Assembly (NCBI RefSeq): GCF_029626155.1
Contig: NZ_JARUBL010000001.1
Location: 5,980,501 to 6,044,500 of the forward strand
DNA length: 64,000 nt
Direction of reading: 5' to 3'
Source of the DNA: Solwaraspora sp. WMMD1047
GTDB taxonomy: Bacteria; Actinomycetota; Actinomycetes; Mycobacteriales; Micromonosporaceae
Under the pieces are notes generated by a model. That model saw nothing but the letters and a program-made list of their open reading frames with translations, did not search any database and was not told where the DNA came from. Position numbers and translations under genes: made by a program. How positions within the stretch are numbered: position 1 is the first letter of the stretch; every line of letters starts with the position of its first letter. This document shows, piece by piece, positions 52,067 through 61,208 of this stretch.

Positions 52067-54134
52067 CCGGCCGGTCCACGCCCCGTCGCCGGCGGTTGAA
52101 CGGCTCTATGCCGCCAATGCCGAGGCTGCCCGGTACTACAGACGACGCATCGCCGCCTCACCTGCCGTTTTGCGGTACGCCCGCCAGCACGGCATCGCCA
52201 AAGTCCTTGCCGAGAACGAGCCGTGGGCGGTCGGCTACGCCCCGAGCCCGTGGACTGGCCTGGTCGACCACATCAGGGGTTGCGGCTTCACCGATCCGGA
52301 AATCCAGGGTGCTGGACTGGCATTCGTCCATCGCGCCACCGGCAACCTGCTCGACCGCTTCCGGGACCGGATCATGTTCCCCGTCACCGACCACCAGAAC
52401 CGCGTCGTCGGCTTCACCGCCCGCGACCTCTCCGGCAACGCCCGAGCAAAATGGATCAACACCCCCGAGACTCCGATCTACCAGAAGAGCAAGCTGCTCT
52501 ACGGCCTCGGTCAGCAGCTGGTCGGCCGGCTGCCCGGCGAGGGAACTCCCGATGTCGTCATCGTCGAAGGCGCAGCCGACGTCCTTGCCGTCCGACTGAT
52601 GGCCAACGTGCGGGGTGCGCCCGCTGGGACATCGCCGCTGTACGCGGTGGCGCCCTGCGGCACCCACCTCACCAGCGGGCACCTCGACCTGCTTCACCAG
52701 GCACTGCCCGGCGCAAGACTCATCCTCGCCTTCGACAGCGACCCCGCCGGCGAACGAGCCCTCGACCGGACCTACCTTCTCACCAGACGATGGCCCGGTC
52801 AGGTCCTCGGCACCAGGCTGCCTGCCGGTCACGACCCGGCCAGCAGGCTCGCAACCGTCGGTCCCTTAGACGCACTCGGCGAGCTGCTCGCGGCAGCTCT
52901 GCCGCTGGCGCAGATCGCGATGAGCCACGTCCTACAGCGGCTGAAGGACTCCGGACACATCACCAACCCCACCGCGTACGCCGAGGACCGCGTCCTGGCC
53001 TTCCGCGCCGTTGTCGACTTCTTCGTCGACAATCCCGGGCTGCACCGGCAGCTCGCCGCCGACGCCGCCCGACTCCTCGGCCTCGGCGAGGCCGAGGTTG
53101 CTCGGGGAATCATGGACATCATCCTCGCCCGGTCCGAGGCCGACCTCCCTGCCGACGGCGGGTCGCCAGAGCATGCGTCCGAGCGGAAGCCTCGCCCACG
53201 GGGTGGTACTAGCCTGCTCTCCGCCGCACGCAACGGGTCCGACCAAGCCGGCGACACCCGTACCAGCGTCTTCGCTGGCGCATTCAGCAGAGGCCGCCAG
53301 GCGATCGCCACCACCGCCGCAGCGGATCGCCACGACGCCACCACCGGGGTCACGGCTTGGGCGCTTGCCGACGGCATCGGCGATCCGCCCGAAGCTTCCG
53401 CCGCAGCCACCATGGCATGTGAAAGCGCGGTCACCGCAGCTCTGGGAACCTCGGCCGCCGATGCCCTGACCGCCGCCCGCTCCGCGGTCAACGCCCACTA
53501 CCAGGCCCACCCGCCGGACGACGCCGGCGACGCCTCGCTGCTCATCGTCATCGCACGACCGGACCCGACCGCCCGATACGGAGTCCACTACGAGATCGCC
53601 TGGACCGGCGACTGCCGCGCCTACACCGTCAACGGCCACGGCCTCCACCAGCTCACCACCGACCACACCACCGCGGCTCGCCGCCAGACGGAGGCCGGTC
53701 CATCGGCCAGGCCGGAAGGCATAGCCGACCGGATCCTCACCTCCAGCATTCGCACCGGCCCCATCGGAACCTGCTCTCTGCCCAACGGTCCGCTCCTGCT
53801 CTGCACAGCCACCGTCCACCGCCAGGTCGGCGAACGGCTCCTCGCGACCGAACTCGCCAGCATCACCGACGTCCTGACTAGCGTCCAACGGATCATCACC
53901 GCGGCCGCCAACCACCACAACGACGCCGAAACACGCCTTCTGCTGGTCCTTCCTCGCGACGCCCCTTCTGCACTCGTCAGCCCGGCTCTCGGCCGGCGCG
54001 CGAAGTCCAGAATGCCGGATTTAGCTCGGTCCTCTTACCCCCAATCTCCGACAGCGGCCCGGGCAAGGGCTCATGACGAAGGTGCTGCCGGTCTCCTCAC
54101 AAGGAGCCCACTTCCAGTCAGATTCCGGCTTTAA
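52029..54134 (+). CDS. Toprim primase-like protein fused to a degenerate PP2C domain
   Basis: Of 701 residues, about 50-290 resemble the DnaG catalytic core: a GCGFTDPEIQ segment, FRDRIMFPVTDHQNRVVGFT, and Toprim motifs VVIVEGAADV (Glu180) and LAFDSDPAG (Asp236, Asp238). No zinc-binding domain is present. After a linker, residues ~415-640 resemble a PP2C phosphatase: AWALADGIGD (448-452), GDCRAY (527-532) and LTTDHT. The SDG metal motif is replaced by CTAT (592-595), so phosphatase activity is doubtful. Start could be ATG 52029 or ATG 52059. It is the last gene of the T4SS operon and could prime transferred DNA. Confidence 0.7.
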   Translation: MGRIQTRTAAMADRPVHAPSPAVERLYAANAEAARYYRRRIAASPAVLRYARQHGIAKVLAENEPWAVGYAPSPWTGLVDHIRGCGFTDPEIQGAGLAFVHRATGNLLDRFRDRIMFPVTDHQNRVVGFTARDLSGNARAKWINTPETPIYQKSKLLYGLGQQLVGRLPGEGTPDVVIVEGAADVLAVRLMANVRGAPAGTSPLYAVAPCGTHLTSGHLDLLHQALPGARLILAFDSDPAGERALDRTYLLTRRWPGQVLGTRLPAGHDPASRLATVGPLDALGELLAAALPLAQIAMSHVLQRLKDSGHITNPTAYAEDRVLAFRAVVDFFVDNPGLHRQLAADAARLLGLGEAEVARGIMDIILARSEADLPADGGSPEHASERKPRPRGGTSLLSAARNGSDQAGDTRTSVFAGAFSRGRQAIATTAAADRHDATTGVTAWALADGIGDPPEASAAATMACESAVTAALGTSAADALTAARSAVNAHYQAHPPDDAGDASLLIVIARPDPTARYGVHYEIAWTGDCRAYTVNGHGLHQLTTDHTTAARRQTEAGPSARPEGIADRILTSSIRTGPIGTCSLPNGPLLLCTATVHRQVGERLLATELASITDVLTSVQRIITAAANHHNDAETRLLLVLPRDAPSALVSPALGRRAKSRMPDLARSSYPQSPTAARARAHDEGAAGLLTRSPLPVRFRL

Positions 54135-54223
54135 CGGCAGCCCGAGCCCGCAAACCGGCACTGCGGCCGGCCATAGCAACGACGCAGTGACGTCGCCAAC
54201 GTCAATCGCCTGCCAGTCCACAC

Positions 54224-54544
54224 CTACTCGTGGCGGCGTTCATCGAGAGCCACGACACGGTTGAGCAGGCCGATCAAATGTGCCAGATCGTGCCAGATGA
54301 CAACCTGCTGTTCGATCCCGCCGTCCAGAAGTTGGCGCAGGCTGTCGAGGTCGTCGCTGAGTTGTCCGACCGTCAGCCCTGGTCGTCGCGCATCGTCGAA
54401 CCGATACATGGCCTGACGGTCCAGCTCCCAGTAGTAGTCCGCATCGAGGTCAACCATCGCACCGTGGCGCCGTTCGACCTCGTCAAGAACGAGGCCGAGA
54501 GCCCGGCGAAGGTCCGCGATCGGAAGGCGGAGCACGTCACTCAT
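54224..54544 (-). CDS. Unknown small protein
   Basis: This 106-residue, acidic, helical protein (DLRRALGLVLDEVERRHG, then AHLIGLLNRVVALDERR) has no family I recognise. The ATG at 54544 overlaps the end of the DUF4913 gene by 8 bp. Part of a minus-strand trio (56071 to 54224) typical of integrative element cargo. Convergent with the primase-like gene. Confidence 0.6.
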   Translation of the reverse strand: MSDVLRLPIADLRRALGLVLDEVERRHGAMVDLDADYYWELDRQAMYRFDDARRPGLTVGQLSDDLDSLRQLLDGGIEQQVVIWHDLAHLIGLLNRVVALDERRHE

Positions 54545-55118
54545 CGCACAAGTGTGATCCAACCGGTCTCAGCGACTCGAACCTCGAACGGGAGACGAGG
54601 CGGCCGGACCGCCTGGCCCAGCCGCTGGCCATTTCTGGATCATGCAGTGCTCCCGATTGGACGTCAGCCCCCCACCAGCCGGCTGGGGCCGGGTCCGCTG
54701 TCGCAGCCGGGACGTCGGTGTGCCGGGCCGGGCGGTCCTGGTCGGCGGTACGGCATTGGCGCAGTGGTCCGTCGTTGCCGAGCAGTTCGGGTAGGTGACG
54801 GTCGAGCTCGACGGACCAGGCGGACATCCCGGTCGACTGTAACCGGGCAACCTCCCACGAACGCCACAGCAGCTCCAGACGCCAGATGGCGTCGGCGTGC
54901 CGCCACCACTGCGGGCACCAGTGCCACCGCTGCCCGTCGACCCGCCAGCTGAACATAGGCAGGAACAGCTCGTTCACCCACGCCTCCACCTCGGGGAACC
55001 GCAGTTGCGCCTCACGCTTCTCCGACGCCGGCAGGTCCTCGGTGCGCCCGCTGAGTTCGTCCGGCCCGCTACGAAGTTCGCCGAGCAGGTCTCGGTCGGC
55101 ATCGGATACGCCGTTCAC
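54537..55118 (-). CDS. DUF4913-domain protein
   Basis: This 193-residue protein contains the DUF4913 pattern: FPEVEAWVNELFLPMFSWRV, WCPQWWRHADAIWRLELLWR, then STGMSAWSVELDRHLPELLG. DUF4913 proteins are common on actinobacterial plasmids and integrative elements next to transfer genes; function unknown. The tail (~120-193) is disordered. Its ATG overlaps the preceding gene by 4 bp. Confidence 0.75.
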   Translation of the reverse strand: MNGVSDADRDLLGELRSGPDELSGRTEDLPASEKREAQLRFPEVEAWVNELFLPMFSWRVDGQRWHWCPQWWRHADAIWRLELLWRSWEVARLQSTGMSAWSVELDRHLPELLGNDGPLRQCRTADQDRPARHTDVPAATADPAPAGWWGADVQSGALHDPEMASGWARRSGRLVSRSRFESLRPVGSHLCDE

Positions 55119-56071
55119 CTGGTCCTCCTCAACGTCGGTCGTGAGGTGGTCACTGGCATTGGGCCAGTCGCGGAAGGGCTGGTCAATGCTTGTCCGGCGG
55201 GGACGGGGAAGGATTCAGCCGCCGAGCGAGCGGCCGTACCCGGAGTGGTGGCCGTCGCGGTCGCGGGCCCGGCGTCCGACGCCCGACCACCAGCGGCTTC
55301 GGGCACCGAGCCGGGCGACCGCTCAATGGCGGTCGGATCACCCGCAGCCTCAGCAGCCTCGCGACCGGCCGCTGTGCGCTGTAGCAGTACGTCGACCTGG
55401 GCCAGGGCGTGCGGGGACCAGCCGGCGTCTGCCAGGTTGTGCCGCAGCCGGGCCGCTCCCACCGCGTCGAGCTCGCCGGCCAGTGCGACGACCTCCCGGG
55501 CGAGTTCCTCTCCCAGAACCGGCAACGCGCCCGCCGTGGGCGGCCGACCGCCGTGGGCGCGGGCGGTACCAGCTCCGCCGAACCAGACTCCGTTCACTGC
55601 GTCGGCCATCGCCTCGTGTCGGGCAGCCCCGCTATCGCGTCGCCGGTCGTAGAGGTCGGCCAAGCCGGGCCATCGACGCCGCAGCTCCGACTCCGCCGCC
55701 TCCAGCACGGCAGCCGCCGTCGGGTCGGTGTCGGCCTGCGCATCGGCGTGTCCCCAATGCGCGGCCAGGTCCACGAGGGTCAGCCCACTCACGTACTCCC
55801 GCAGCCGTTGCCTGTTGCCCGCGAACCGCGCCCACTGCCGTGCGCGACGGGTATCAGCCGCAGCCGCCCGTCGTCGCTCCCGCGCAGCGTTCCGGTCGGC
55901 GGCCGTCCGGTCCCGGACATCTTGCTCGGCCCGCTGCGCCCTGGCCCGGGCATTTTCCGCAACCAGCCGGGAACCGGCCTCGGCGAGCACACCCAACGCC
56001 ATCAACCGCTCCAGCCCGCGCTGGGTCCCCTCGCCCCACGGATCATGATGATCGGCTTCCATACCCGCCAC
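55115..56071 (-). CDS. Unknown coiled-coil mobile-element protein
   Basis: This 318-residue protein has an Arg/Ala/Glu-rich helical N-terminal half (ENARARAQRAEQDVRDRTAA, likely coiled coil). A structured centre (VSGLTLVDLAAHWGHADAQA) and a disordered Thr/Ala/Pro tail follow. Similar proteins with DUF4913 neighbours occur in actinobacterial integrative elements. ATG 56071 or ATG 56062 could be the start. Confidence 0.6.
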   Translation of the reverse strand: MAGMEADHHDPWGEGTQRGLERLMALGVLAEAGSRLVAENARARAQRAEQDVRDRTAADRNAARERRRAAAADTRRARQWARFAGNRQRLREYVSGLTLVDLAAHWGHADAQADTDPTAAAVLEAAESELRRRWPGLADLYDRRRDSGAARHEAMADAVNGVWFGGAGTARAHGGRPPTAGALPVLGEELAREVVALAGELDAVGAARLRHNLADAGWSPHALAQVDVLLQRTAAGREAAEAAGDPTAIERSPGSVPEAAGGRASDAGPATATATTPGTAARSAAESFPVPAGQALTSPSATGPMPVTTSRPTLRRTR

Positions 56072-56245
56072 CGTGCACCTCGCCCGTTGCCGCCGGCGTT
56101 ACCGCTAACCAGCCGGGGCGCGGGTCCGCCAACGTGACACATTCGTCGGGCGTCTGCGACACAAGCGGTACAGACATGGCGGCGGCGGTTTGGCGCGCGC
56201 AGACCTTGGTGCTTCGGCCTCTAGAGACGTCTCGCTGGAGCTTCG

Positions 56246-56785
56246 ATGGTGCATGCTGCTCAGGTGGCGGCCTTCAACCGCGAGACCGACCTCACGCGGC
56301 TCGACTACCAGTTGATGGTGCACGCGCCCGTGCGGTTGGTGCACGACCGGGCGCTCCTGGATACCGCAGTGGCGTGGTTACGGCGGCACGGCTACCACGT
56401 CGTGGTTGTCGATGCCTCATGGTTGATCACCGCGCACATGTTTCGCGATCTCGGCTCAGCCTTAGGGTTCGTGTGTCACGACCAGTGGCACTGCCTCGGT
56501 GAGGGCCTCGACGAGGCTTTGGCCGAGTCATGGAACCAGACGACAGGGTTCGCGCTCGTCCTAACCGGCTTCGACGTCTTCGCGCGGCATCACCTTGAGG
56601 ACGCACACATTCTGCTGGAGGTGATTGCCGAGCGAGCATGGCCCGCTGCCCTGGTGGGCCGACGCCTGCTATGTCTGGTCCAGTCCGACGATCCCGCCCT
56701 ACGCCTGCGGCGAATCGGACTCTGGACCCTGCCGTGGTTCGATCACGACCGACCCCACCGATCCGAACCAGGCAACAGTCAGTAG
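56246..56785 (+). CDS. Barstar-like protein
   Basis: This 179-residue protein has the barstar-like topology and signature: VAWLRRHGYHVVVVDAS, a WHCLGEGLDEALAE segment in place of the helix that plugs barnase, and GFALVLTGFDVFARHHLEDA. Barstars bind and inhibit barnase-type RNases. No barnase gene is seen in the window, so it may be an orphan immunity protein. Divergent from the coiled-coil gene by 174 bp. Confidence 0.65.
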   Translation: MVHAAQVAAFNRETDLTRLDYQLMVHAPVRLVHDRALLDTAVAWLRRHGYHVVVVDASWLITAHMFRDLGSALGFVCHDQWHCLGEGLDEALAESWNQTTGFALVLTGFDVFARHHLEDAHILLEVIAERAWPAALVGRRLLCLVQSDDPALRLRRIGLWTLPWFDHDRPHRSEPGNSQ

Positions 56786-57108
56786 CGGGATGTCCGCGGC
56801 GCAAGACAACGTCCCGGACGGCACACAGGCGGAGTGTGCCCACGCTGGCCGCAATCCTTGTCCCATGGCTGAAGACGACACGGCAGCTGGCGGGAACGCG
56901 CCGCATCGGCAGATGCGGCGCTGAAGGCGGAATCAGGAGACGCAGTCATACATCACCGTGCGTCGCTACCGGAGATGAACGCCAGTCCCACGGAGCGGCA
57001 TCTGAGCGCCGCCTGCTCAAGGCTGATTCGAGCCTTGGAAGCAGGGTGACGTGTCCGCAGACGGATGGCGAGCTTTACGTTGGCCGTGCTGTCCGCTAGT
57101 AATCGCCT
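56786..57108. other. 323-bp spacer
   Basis: I see no gene with a start signal, no repeat and no clear hairpin here. It lies between the barstar-like and DUF1883 genes on the plus strand and may hold the latter's promoter. Confidence 0.35.
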
Positions 57109-57372
57109 ATGGAGCACCTGTGGTTCGACCTCGGTGGCTGCGCAGGCGGCACTCAGCTCGAGGTACAGCTGCGCGGCTCGTCCGCGCGAGCGTGCCTCAT
57201 GGACGCCGATGAGTACCAGGCGTATCTCGACGGTGACGAGTACGAGTACCACGGCGGCTTCTTCGACGTCAGCCCCGTGGTCCTCGAAGTGCCGTATGAC
57301 GACGACTGGTTCCTGGTCGTCGACAGCTACCACGGACGAATCAAGGTCAAGTACGAGGAAATCTTCGACTGA
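57109..57372 (+). CDS. DUF1883-like protein
   Basis: This 87-residue acidic beta-rich protein fits DUF1883: EHLWFDLGGCAGGTQLEVQL, ACLMDADEYQAYLDG, HGGFFDVSPVVLEVP and WFLVVDSYHGRIKVKYE. DUF1883 domains are often found alone or next to TIR domains in bacteria; function unknown. No TIR gene is seen beside it. The ATG at 57109 has no strong ribosome-binding site. Confidence 0.65.
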   Translation: MEHLWFDLGGCAGGTQLEVQLRGSSARACLMDADEYQAYLDGDEYEYHGGFFDVSPVVLEVPYDDDWFLVVDSYHGRIKVKYEEIFD

Positions 57373-57723
57373 TGTGAACTCGGCTGGCCTGTCTGTCTCG
57401 ACGACGCACAAGACGCCAGGGCACCGCCCAAAGCAGCTGGCCGCTTCAAGCGCCACGATCGACCGCATCACCCAGGCAGGACCGCGCGCCGGACGTCAGA
57501 CAGAACCCCTCACCCGCTGTGACTTGAGACAGCCCTGTCACCGCACCCGCTCCGCGCCAAACAGGGCGTTCGCGGAGGCCGAAACGGCGCGGTGGTGCTT
57601 AATCGTTGTGCGTCTGCTGTGAACCAATTTGGCATGGTTCACGGCCGGGTTTCCACTTGGATCTGTTCAGCTGGTGGTTGCACCCTGCCTCGCCTCTTCG
57701 CCGATAGCCTCTACTCTGTGCTG
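57373..57723. other. 351-bp spacer
   Basis: This is plus-strand intergenic DNA between the DUF1883-like gene and a membrane protein gene. The downstream frame is open from 57592 but its early part looks untranslated (no ribosome-binding site, biased residues). Nothing else seen. Confidence 0.35.
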
Positions 57724-58317
57724 ATGCGTCTGCCAGTCAGCACCCGTGTCCTGCTGATCCTGCTCGGCCTCGGCGTGGCCACAGTGGGCGTCGTCGGTTT
57801 GCTCTCCGAGTGGCCCTTGGGTACCCCCATGATCGTGCTGGTCTTCGGCCTGCTGATGGTCACCGTGGCTGCCATCGGTTCCATGCCCAACCTCAACTGG
57901 CGCGAGGGCACCGTCCTCTGGCCCGACCCGAAACTCTACGAGCGTCTCGACTTGCTGAAGAAGGCGCTGAAGGACTTGAGGGAAACCGACACTCGGCTCG
58001 CCGTGGAGGCCGAGAGCGACGCCGAAGTGCTCGACTACGTTCTGTCCCGGTTGCCCGCCCCACCTGACGGCGACGAGTACGAAAGCGACGATGCCCGGCT
58101 GGCCGTATGGGAGGAGAGATTGGGCCAGACTGAGCACGAGATCACCTCTCGCTACTACAGCGGCGAGGACTACGACGACGGGATTAGCATCCATGGACTG
58201 GAGATGACGCGCGACGATCAACGACGCGACATCCGCCTCGAAAGTCGCCGCCTCAAGGCTAAAAGGCGCTTCGATCCGGCCCGCTACGACGGCCACCACC
58301 CAACGCGCGAAATTTGA
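57724..58317 (+). CDS. Unknown two-pass membrane protein with charged C-terminal domain
   Basis: This ~197-residue protein has two close membrane segments (VSTRVLLILLGLGVATVGVV and GTPMIVLVFGLLMVTVAAIG). A strongly charged helical cytoplasmic part follows (ERLDLLKKALKDLRETDTRL, then EERLGQTEHEITSRYY), probably coiled coil. ATG 57724 is chosen where the sequence becomes protein-like. No family recognised. Confidence 0.6.
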   Translation: MRLPVSTRVLLILLGLGVATVGVVGLLSEWPLGTPMIVLVFGLLMVTVAAIGSMPNLNWREGTVLWPDPKLYERLDLLKKALKDLRETDTRLAVEAESDAEVLDYVLSRLPAPPDGDEYESDDARLAVWEERLGQTEHEITSRYYSGEDYDDGISIHGLEMTRDDQRRDIRLESRRLKAKRRFDPARYDGHHPTREI

Positions 58318-58627
58318 CTGAAGGCAGCAATGCCAGTTCAAGCTCAGTTACTGAACTTGTCGTTTAACCTCCTGTTTCACCGAGGCGTCGCTGCGGACGA
58401 GGGCGGTGCGCCATAAGGGGTGACTGCGATGCGTGCCGGCCAGCGGGCTGGGCGCAGGCTACGACGGAGACCCAGCACCCGTTCTCTGCGGCATGTGCGG
58501 ATGAGCGTCACGCTCCCGGCGAGTGGCGGATCGGCGGAAATGCTACCTTTTCCGACCCACAGGCACGCATGTTTGAGCTTCGAAGGGGGTTTCAAGTCGT
58601 AGCGGACCGCTGCTATCGTCGGCACAC
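58318..58627. other. 310-bp spacer
   Basis: No supported gene. It probably holds the promoter of the next gene. Nothing repeated or palindromic stood out. Confidence 0.35.
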
Positions 58628-59557
58628 GTGGAGTCTGAGAATGACCTTGTTGCACAGGCGAGGTTGGCTGGGATGCGGGCCAGCAACCGATCCGTCGTCT
58701 CGATAAAAATAGTACTAACGATCGTCTTCGTAGTGTCGGCTGCGACGACAGCGAGCCCGTCTCTCCTCGGTTCGCCGCCGCGGTGGTTGCCAGCGGTCAT
58801 TGCCGTCCTATGCGCCCTGCCCGGCATCTTTGACCTACTTAATAGACTCACACCTGCCCAGCAACAGACCCGACTCATATCGCCAGTTATTAGGATGAGT
58901 TCCTATGTAGGCACGGCGGCTCGACATCGCCATCTTCGACGTGCGTTCGCTGCACAGGGGATTGCGGCCGGTGCGGCCGCTGCGGTGGCTGCCGGCCTCC
59001 TAAAGCAGTCGGAGGCTTCTCTTCTCGTCAGGTCGCGCCGGCGACGACTCGGGTGGCGAGGAATGCTGCTCGTTGCTGTAGCGCTCGGAATCATCGTCGG
59101 CAGTTACACTTGGTGGTCATCCAGATCCGGAATCACCGCCGTCGGGCGCCCCTTTGACCTCAACGGCGTATATGAGACCACTGTCTTGCAAGAACCAGCC
59201 TGTGGACGGGACCCCGAAGGCGAGCCGCATTGCCTGGCATTCGTTGAGTTTCGTAACGTCAGCGGGGAAGAGCAACACATCGACCAGCGCTCATTCGGCA
59301 CCATCGGGCCCAAGCGGGTGACCTTCTTTTATGGCCTCGACCCGGAGTTGGATGGGCAAGAGTATGCCGTAGCAGCGGTCATGAACGGCCAGTACTTCAA
59401 GCTTACGAGAGCCACATTCGAGAGAAACGAGTTGAAGGCAGGAGAAGCGGCGAGGGCCACACTCTTCTTCGAAACACATGGCGGGGTCCCGCAACTTACC
59501 GAGATTCAGTTCGCCGCTCGCGACCAGTCTGGACGCATCTACGTTCGTTTCTCGTGA
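58628..59557 (+). CDS. Unknown membrane protein with DUF4352-like outer domain
   Basis: This 309-residue protein has two membrane segments in the N-terminal part (about 24-45 and 52-72), an Ala-rich helix (about 105-125) and a third membrane segment (WRGMLLVAVALGIIVGSYTW, about 143-162). A ~140-residue extracytoplasmic beta domain follows (LAFVEFRNVSGEEQHID, then LKAGEAARATLFFET), similar to DUF4352/TRF2-like domains. Start GTG 58628. The codon use and GC content are lower than in the T4SS operon, which suggests acquired DNA. Confidence 0.55.
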   Translation: MESENDLVAQARLAGMRASNRSVVSIKIVLTIVFVVSAATTASPSLLGSPPRWLPAVIAVLCALPGIFDLLNRLTPAQQQTRLISPVIRMSSYVGTAARHRHLRRAFAAQGIAAGAAAAVAAGLLKQSEASLLVRSRRRRLGWRGMLLVAVALGIIVGSYTWWSSRSGITAVGRPFDLNGVYETTVLQEPACGRDPEGEPHCLAFVEFRNVSGEEQHIDQRSFGTIGPKRVTFFYGLDPELDGQEYAVAAVMNGQYFKLTRATFERNELKAGEAARATLFFETHGGVPQLTEIQFAARDQSGRIYVRFS

Positions 59558-59949
59558 AGGACGGCTCTCGACGAGTACGCATGGATTCTGCTCGCCGGCG
59601 GCGCGGAGTGGCGGCGTCGGTGGTTTGTAAAAGGCGATCCATTGGAACACGTTGCGGCGGACGTCGGCTTCGGTGGCCCAGCGGCAGCGGTCGACGTCGC
59701 GATCGGACTTCGATCCCGAACCACACCCTGCCGGCAGCCTCGGGTGGGTCGAGGGTCTTCGGCACCGCAGCCAGTTGTAGACGTCGACTTATGCCAAGGT
59801 CGACCAGAACGCGTCCCTCGACACCGTGCAAATTTCCGATTCCTACCCATTTGCTGGATTTGCTGTAAGGACAATTGCGCACACGTGACAGTCGGGGAAA
59901 TCGGGCCTACCTTTCCTGATGACAGCAGAGAGCACAGGAAGGGTTCGCC
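59558..59949. other. 392-bp spacer
   Basis: Shadow frames only. Near its right end AGGAAGG (about 59937-59943) is the ribosome-binding site of the next gene. Otherwise nothing seen. Confidence 0.35.
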
Positions 59950-60573
59950 GTGGAGGGCAAGGTTCGCCAGTATCGGCGCGGAGATAAGGTCCGGATGACC
60001 TGGTTTGACAATCGAGGTCGCAGGCACCCGTCGTCAGGACGGGTAGTCGGTCAAGACGAGGACGCCGTCAAGATCGCGTTTTACCTCCCTGGCTCCGAAG
60101 AGGTTCGGCACAGGGAAATCCCGGAAGGCACTCCCAGTTACGGGTTGTGGCACGCTGGCTACGTCGAATTGGTGGCTCGGGATCCAGACTGGCAGCCCTT
60201 TGATCTGGTTCCGACGCTAACGCCCGGTCAGGCTGTACGTATAGCCGGCGGCATCGGCATTCCGCCCGGATTCCGGGGTTTCACCCACGTGGGCGCATAT
60301 CGGCCGTCGACAGATTATGACACGAAGGATCCTGTGTGGGCGTGGGCAAGTGAAGAGTGGCGGCCAGCGGTGGTGATGGATTCGAAGCGGTCATGGATAA
60401 CCGTACGATACCTTGCTGGGTATCCGACGCAGCTCGCTCGCCCCACACAGTCACACAGGCCGCGCACGATTTCGCCAATCTTGTCCGACTATCCATGGAG
60501 GAATCCCGCATTTGCTTCAATGTCGCGTGCATTCGAGGACATCTCGCCGCCGCCGTTGCCCGGTAGGCGATGA
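59950..60573 (+). CDS. Unknown ~207-residue protein
   Basis: The N-terminal part is beta-rich and basic (VRQYRRGDKVRMTWFDNRGR, then GRVVGQDEDAVKIAFYLPGS), like an SH3- or Tudor-type barrel. A second similar segment follows (WRPAVVMDSKRSWITVRYLA). Two such barrels suggest a nucleic-acid- or peptide-binding role, but no family is recognised. The GTG at 59950 has AGGAAGG upstream. Confidence 0.5.
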   Translation: MEGKVRQYRRGDKVRMTWFDNRGRRHPSSGRVVGQDEDAVKIAFYLPGSEEVRHREIPEGTPSYGLWHAGYVELVARDPDWQPFDLVPTLTPGQAVRIAGGIGIPPGFRGFTHVGAYRPSTDYDTKDPVWAWASEEWRPAVVMDSKRSWITVRYLAGYPTQLARPTQSHRPRTISPILSDYPWRNPAFASMSRAFEDISPPPLPGRR

Positions 60574-60977
60574 GCGACTCCGAGCACCAAGGCGCGGCGA
60601 CTTAAAGCACGTCACGGACTATAGTTTCGCGCACTCATCGGCAAAATCAGCGCACCGCCCGGATGCCAGCGGCAGCAATCAGCTTCTACGGAGAGTGATG
60701 CGGCGCTGCGGTCGATGGCGATCGAGACTTGTCCGTGATCCACAAGGCGCAGGTTCTGACGAACACCCGCCGAGTACGCGAAGCCCGTTGCTGGACGCAT
60801 AGGACCGGCATTCCCGGCACCTCAGCGATCCGGCAGCCCGGCCCACCGGGTGTTCGGATCATCGTCGGACATCATGAGCGCCGCGTCCATTTTGATTTGA
60901 ATGTCGCGCAACACCGGGAGCACGCGCGCCACCGGTATCTCGCCGCCTCGGGCATCAGGTGACGGTCACCGGGTGGT
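60574..60977. other. 404-bp spacer where an integrase might be expected
   Basis: The excisionase-like gene just to the right reads toward this region, where integrative elements usually carry the integrase. No integrase frame or tyrosine recombinase motif (RxxR, HTLRHTHAS-type) is visible in any frame, only short shadows. Confidence 0.4.
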
Positions 60978-61208
60978 TTAGCCGCAGCCGAGCGATTCCA
61001 GGATCGCGGGCACCGGCACCAGGTAGCGCCGTCCGACGCGTAGCACCTTGACCGGGAACTCGCCGGCCTGGACCAACTGATAGGCCTTTGTCCGACCGAT
61101 GCCGAGGATCGACGCTGCCGTCACCACGTCGGTGGTCAACCCTAGGCCCCGTACCGCTTGCTCTGTCCAGGCCCGCTTCGACGAGTCCGCGGTGGAGATG
61201 ATCGTCAT
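60978..61208 (-). CDS. Excisionase-like helix-turn-helix protein
   Basis: This 76-residue MerR/Xis-type HTH protein (VVTAASILGIGRTKAYQLVQ, then AGEFPVKVLRVGRRYLVPVP) fits the small excisionase family of actinobacterial integrative elements. It would bind DNA near the attachment site and direct excision. The ATG at 61208 follows GGGAG. It lies downstream of the SpdB-like gene on the same strand, as in AICEs, but no integrase follows. Confidence 0.7.
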   Translation of the reverse strand: MTIISTADSSKRAWTEQAVRGLGLTTDVVTAASILGIGRTKAYQLVQAGEFPVKVLRVGRRYLVPVPAILESLGCG

